NCBI GenBank assembly: GCA_020059465.1
Contig: JAGVBZ010000033.1
Coordinates: forward strand, 1 to 52,514
Source: Brevinematales bacterium
Lineage (GTDB): Bacteria; Spirochaetota; Brevinematia; Brevinematales; GWF1-51-8
DNA: 52,514 bases
Reading direction: 5' to 3'
Every line of letters starts with the position of its first letter. Position 1 is the first letter of the stretch. The position numbers and the translations under genes are program-made. The notes below the pieces were generated by a model. The model had not been told where the DNA came from and did no database searches. It saw only the letters and a list, made by a program, of their open reading frames with translations. Shown piece after piece: positions 49,457-52,514 of the stretch.

Positions 49457-50131
49457 TTGGGATTTTTAATATTTTGGGGAATATTATTTTTTATTCTTAT
49501 TGTACTCTTATTTATGGAAAACATCGATCCTCAAATAATGATTTGTATTGGAGGGTTGAAAAAAAATGAAATAATTACATCAGTCTCAATAATCTTAGCT
49601 GCATATTCTGCGGTTTTTATCGAAAGGATAAGAAGACCTATGCAACAACCAAAGCTTATATTGAAGTTTAAAGATGAATCTCCATATGTCCATGTATATA
49701 ATTCAAAGCATTATCGGTTTGTAATTGAGAATGGCGGCGATACTCTTGCAGAGAATGTATGTTTACGAATTACAAAAATATCTAAAAGACATCTTGAATC
49801 AAGCGACGATTACAAAGATACCATTTTTTCTCCATTTTTCCTAAACTGGTTGGATAATGAAAACAAAAGGTATTTTGATAAGATCATGAAAAACCTTCCA
49901 ATTATGATAGGTTTTGGACATATTGGGTTATATAAAAATGAAAGAGCAATATTTCTAGAATCTCTTTCCCCCAATTGTAATGATGAACATGTATTATTGT
50001 CTGGAGAGTACAAAGTTGAGTTTGGTTTAAATGCAAGCAATATAATGAATCCAAAGAGATATAGAATGGAGTTTAAATACAATTCAGAAAATGCTGATTT
50101 TAAATTGACTAAAGACATCTATGAGATTTAG
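49457..50131 (+). CDS. AT-rich gene for a two-helix membrane protein of unknown function
   Basis: 224 aa, TTG start after GAAGGG. Two membrane helices (about 2-20 and 38-55), then a soluble region of about 165 aa with an Ig-like or beta-sandwich beginning (PKLILKFKDESPYVHVYNSK, then HYRFVIENGGDTLAENVCLR), a Lys/Asn-rich middle and a closing GEYKVEFGLNASNIMN strand pair. The DNA is clearly richer in A+T and uses AT-ending codons unlike the flanking genes, suggesting recent acquisition. It has its own promoter and no same-strand partner. Similar membrane-plus-beta proteins occur in defence islands and in general accessory DNA; I cannot choose between these. Confidence 0.75.
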   Translation: MGFLIFWGILFFILIVLLFMENIDPQIMICIGGLKKNEIITSVSIILAAYSAVFIERIRRPMQQPKLILKFKDESPYVHVYNSKHYRFVIENGGDTLAENVCLRITKISKRHLESSDDYKDTIFSPFFLNWLDNENKRYFDKIMKNLPIMIGFGHIGLYKNERAIFLESLSPNCNDEHVLLSGEYKVEFGLNASNIMNPKRYRMEFKYNSENADFKLTKDIYEI

Positions 50132-50301
50132 AATGTACCGCTATTAAATGTCCACATACAATAATCCACTGACACAAACCCCGCCCGGAAATCAAGTGCC
50201 CCGCGTTCCTCGCGGGGTAGTTCGGGATTCCCGAAATATTCCCATTCCTCCCGTTTCATGCGGCGCTGGTTCGGCATTCCCTCCCGATCATTACCCCATC
50301 A
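50132..50301. other. Short gap with two hairpins
   Basis: CCCCGCG (50199-50205) pairs with CGCGGGG (50211-50217), and TTCGGGA (50221-50227) with TCCCGAA (50229-50235). Neither has a T-run. No gene is supported; the 67-codon open frame across it has no ribosome site. Confidence 0.45.
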
Positions 50302-50346
50302 ATATAACGCAAGAAAAGATTCAGAATATATTTTCTTGCGTTATAT
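50302..50346. promoter_or_regulatory. Perfect 16-bp inverted repeat overlapping the symporter promoter
   Basis: ATATAACGCAAGAAAA (50302-50317) and TTTTCTTGCGTTATAT (50331-50346) are exact reverse complements around 13 bases. The right arm contains the -35 box of the next promoter. No T-run follows, so a repressor or activator site is more likely than a terminator. Confidence 0.6.
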
Positions 50347-50364
50347 GTTAACTATATATATAAT
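50336..50364 (+). promoter_or_regulatory. Promoter of the symporter gene
   Basis: TTGCGT (50336-50341), 17-base spacer, consensus TATAAT (50359-50364), 23 bases before the ATG; AAGGAGG is the ribosome site. Confidence 0.6.
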
Positions 50365-50386
50365 ATGGTTGACATAAGGAGGAAAT

Positions 50387-51736
50387 ATGATTTACCTTGG
50401 GGTATATATCTGTTTTTTATTAATCATCGGGTTAGCGGATTTTTTCCGGTCGCGCGGGTTTAAGGACTATGCTCTGGCTGGGCAGAGGCAGAGGACTCAT
50501 ATGGTCGTCATGTCTCTGGTCGCGACGATTTTAGGCGCATCCACTACAGTCGGGCTGATCGAGAAAGCGTCCGATATCGGTTTCGCCGCGTTCTGGTGGA
50601 TCGGTGTGGGAGTGATCGGCCTCGCGGCGCAGGCGATATTCCTGACCAGGAAGGTGCGGAGCATCGACGCGGTGACTCTGCCCGATCTCGCTGGAAAGAC
50701 CGCGGGGGGGTTCGCGAAGAAGCTGACCGCGCTGATAATTGTTATCGCATGGACTGGAATTATCGCCGCACAGTTTGTGACAGCGGGGCGAATCATCGGG
50801 ATACTCCTCGGTATTCAGGATATCACATGGGTACTCCTTGTCGTCGCGGGCGCGATGATCATCTACTCCATCCTCGGCGGCCAGCTCTCGGTGCTCAAGA
50901 CCGACCTGATGCAGGGCGGTATCATGATCATCGCGCTTATCCTCGCGTTCGTGTTCCTCTACTTCATTCCGGGGGGGAATCCCGGCGCGAGCTACGATTT
51001 CCGTTTGTTCAACGAAAAGTTCGGAGCGGGAGAACTCCTTACTTTTCTTCTGATAGTCGGAGGCCCATACATGGTAGGGCCGGACATGTTTTCGCGGATA
51101 TTTACCGCGAAGGACGCGGGTACGGCACGCCGTTCGGTATGGATCGCCTCCGGGGTTTTACTGCTCGCGGGGGTGTTGATCGCGGTAATCGGTGTTTGGG
51201 GGCGGGCTAATATCACGCCTGTCCCCGGGACCGATACTATCGGCGCATTGTTGAACTCTCTTCCGGAATTCGTACGAATCCTGCTCCTGTTCGGTTTCCT
51301 TTCCGCGGTACTGTCGTCGGCGGATACCTGTCTTCTATCGGCGGGGACTATCCTCGAGCGCGACATTATCGGCAAGGAACGGGTCGGGTGGATACGCGGG
51401 TGGATCGCCGCTATAGGGGCCGCCGCGACTGTGATCACTCTGCTGAAAAAGGACATCATCGGGCTTCTTCTCTACGCCTACTCGATCTACACCCCGGGTG
51501 TGGTCATCCCGCTCGGCGCGTCGATCATCGTGTACGGCAAACGCAAACCCCACCCGGTATGGCTGTCTCTGGGTATCGGCCTGGGCGGCGCGATGGGGCT
51601 GTCCGCGAAGATACTGGAGATCACCACTAAGTCGAAGTACGACTGGATCGTGTTCGCGGGAATCGGGGTATCGGCGGTGTTTACTGCTATATCACTTATT
51701 CAGGGTAAAAAACTGACGCCGGTCGCGGGCAAGTAA
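50387..51736 (+). CDS. Sodium:solute symporter family transporter
   Basis: 449 aa with about 12 membrane helices of the SSF (LeuT-like) fold. Seen: FKDYALAGQRQR then HMVVMSLVATILGASTTVGL (helix 2, the region of substrate and Na+ contact), FWWIGVGVIGL, the sequence GIIAAQFVTAGRIIGILLGI, the SSF mark GGQLSVLKTDLMQGGIMIIA, and FGFLSAVLSSADTCLLSAGT near the second sodium site. It is shorter than most 480-550-aa SSF carriers but ends naturally after a last helix. Substrate unknown. A perfect inverted repeat overlaps its promoter, suggesting specific control. Confidence 0.92.
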   Translation: MIYLGVYICFLLIIGLADFFRSRGFKDYALAGQRQRTHMVVMSLVATILGASTTVGLIEKASDIGFAAFWWIGVGVIGLAAQAIFLTRKVRSIDAVTLPDLAGKTAGGFAKKLTALIIVIAWTGIIAAQFVTAGRIIGILLGIQDITWVLLVVAGAMIIYSILGGQLSVLKTDLMQGGIMIIALILAFVFLYFIPGGNPGASYDFRLFNEKFGAGELLTFLLIVGGPYMVGPDMFSRIFTAKDAGTARRSVWIASGVLLLAGVLIAVIGVWGRANITPVPGTDTIGALLNSLPEFVRILLLFGFLSAVLSSADTCLLSAGTILERDIIGKERVGWIRGWIAAIGAAATVITLLKKDIIGLLLYAYSIYTPGVVIPLGASIIVYGKRKPHPVWLSLGIGLGGAMGLSAKILEITTKSKYDWIVFAGIGVSAVFTAISLIQGKKLTPVAGK

Positions 51737-51737
51737 G

Positions 51738-51985
51738 AAATAAACACTTCATACTTTCTTTCCGTCGAGGGAAAGAAAGTATGCAAAGAAAGCTCGCCCG
51801 CCTTGATGCCGCTTAAAAGAAAAAAGGACACAAAACGTGAAACGCCGAACTCCTCAACGCGTAGCGTTTCGTCGAACAGCGGCGTTTCTTTTCCGCTTCG
51901 CGGAAAAACCGTTTTGTTCGGAAGAAGCGCGGCATAGCGGCGGGTCAAAAACCAAACAACCAAAAACAATTAAGGATACCCCCGG
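51738..51985. repeat. Structured dispersed repeat, about 240 bp
   Basis: It opens with a perfect 14-bp hairpin: CATACTTTCTTTCC (51750-51763) and GGAAAGAAAGTATG (51770-51783), which may also end the symporter transcript. Further inverted parts follow (GAAACGCCG near 51839 with CGGCGTTTC near 51881; TTCCGC/GCGGAA near 51892). A shorter relative lies at 52067-52106. Similar repeats are often mistaken for genes; the 89-codon frame across it on the minus strand is not supported. Confidence 0.65.
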
Positions 51986-52066
51986 CCTGCAGTCGCGGGC
52001 AAGAAAGGGATAGTTTTAAGCCTGTTTTTACACATTTATTCTCTCAGTATCTTTTTTCTATAAATA

Positions 52067-52106
52067 CGCTTCATACTTTCTTCCTGCGGGGGAAAGAAAG
52101 CGAAGG
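52067..52106. repeat. Short relative of the hairpin at 51750
   Basis: CGCTTCATACTTTCTTCC, loop, GGAAAGAAAGCGAAG: the same palindromic head as at 51750-51783 with changes. The surrounding 51986-52320 contains a pyrimidine-rich stretch at 52185-52230 and no gene. Confidence 0.5.
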
Positions 52107-52322
52107 GGTTCACTTCCTCGCAATTAGGGATATTAGGGATAGAAAAAAGGCTATTTTTTGTATATTTTATTTCCCCGGCTGTTTTGCCTTTTACTTGATA
52201 CTTTCTACTTGTCGCTTCTCACTGATTCGCCAATCTACGGCTGATATTTCTTACGCTTTAATTAGCGCAGGTGTCTCGATAATACCTTACAGATTGATTA
52301 TCGATTTCCAGTCGATTACCCT

Positions 52323-52514
52323 GTGCAGCATCACCCTTCGGCAGGCTCAGGGTGACGTCGCAGGCTTAAGGTTAATATAGCAATTAGCTATCGTAATGGG
52401 ATTAGCCCTACGCAGCATCACCCTTCGGCAGGCTCAGGGTGACGTCGCAGGCTTAAGGTTAATATAGCAATTAGCTATCGTAATGGGATTAGCCCTACGC
52501 AGCAGCCCCTTCGG
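52323..52514. repeat. 87-bp tandem repeat, two copies and a stub at the window edge
   Basis: The string GCAGCATCACCCTTCGGCAG recurs with starts at 52325 and 52412, and GCAGCAGCCCCTTCGG at 52499: period 87. Each unit has a palindromic head (TCACCCT and AGGGTGA around CGGCAGG) and a tail that includes AATATAGCAATTAGCTATCG and the GGGATTAGCCC element. It continues or decays beyond the window. Confidence 0.88.

Noticed and set aside
50148-50351. 67-codon open frame before the symporter gene
   Set aside because: It spans hairpins and the inverted-repeat operator, has no ribosome site, and its composition does not look coding.
50369-50374. TTGACA just before the symporter start as a -35 box
   Set aside because: It lies next to the ribosome site, so a promoter there would start inside the gene.
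51700-51969. 89-codon minus-strand open frame after the symporter gene
   Set aside because: It runs through a structured dispersed repeat; such frames are a known source of false genes, and it overlaps the symporter end.

Overview
The window reads as chromosomal DNA of a diderm, anaerobic, fermentative bacterium, by eye about half G+C. The evidence is: many lipoproteins with a Cys lipobox; an OmpA-family outer-membrane protein; an NAD(P)-linked multisubunit [FeFe] hydrogenase; phosphate acetyltransferase; and sensory proteins (CHASE4 hybrid kinase, HD-GYP, 7TM-DISM/PP2C) typical of free-living bacteria. The FlgD-like/OmpA protein and the many lipoproteins would suit Spirochaetota or a neighbouring candidate phylum. 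That placement is inference; no rRNA or other decisive marker is present. No tRNA, rRNA, CRISPR array, transposase or prophage gene was recognised.

Layout. 1-1800 (minus): two lipoprotein genes, one cut by the window edge. 1862-7624 (minus): a small unknown gene with nadE, a CHASE4/PAS hybrid histidine kinase, and a DUF1848 protein. 7856-12843 (plus): a five-gene Hnd-type [FeFe] hydrogenase operon containing a stand-alone HATPase gene and ending in a UUCG-loop terminator. 13213-16062 (plus): a lipoprotein, a polyprenyl-phosphate sugar transferase and a secreted protein. 16344-21608 (plus): a tight run of nadA, a 50-aa gene, a phosphoesterase, a ParB-like protein, nadK and recN behind a near-perfect promoter. 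21742-25422: a lipoprotein, a DUF454 gene whose best start is AUA, a peroxiredoxin, and two tandem paralogous YWxNG-repeat lipoproteins. 25661-31855 (plus): YugP-type protease, pta, apt, an OmpA/FlgD-like envelope protein, a lipoprotein, a Cys-rich 52-aa protein and an L7/L12-C-domain protein. 31860-34927: a secreted protein, a padR-MFS pair with a palindromic operator candidate, and a DUF2442 domain fused to an AT-rich membrane segment. 34999-43707: PP2C-type regulator, lipoprotein, HD-GYP, dcd, valS, ridA. 44102-49096 (plus): a carbohydrate-type ABC importer operon with an extra lipoprotein. 49457-52514: an AT-rich membrane protein gene, a sodium/solute symporter and a repeat-rich end.

Themes. 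NAD metabolism is dense: nadA, nadE and nadK lie in the same 20 kb as an NAD(P)-linked hydrogenase, and pta fits acetate-forming fermentation. Intergenic spaces carry several families of short palindromic repeats: a 131-bp tandem, an 87-bp tandem, a dispersed GGGATTAGC element, a pyrimidine-rich element and a 240-bp structured element. Two AT-rich membrane-protein segments lie beside copies of the GGGATTAGC element and are the best candidates for acquired DNA. Promoter calls rest on hexamer match and spacing only.
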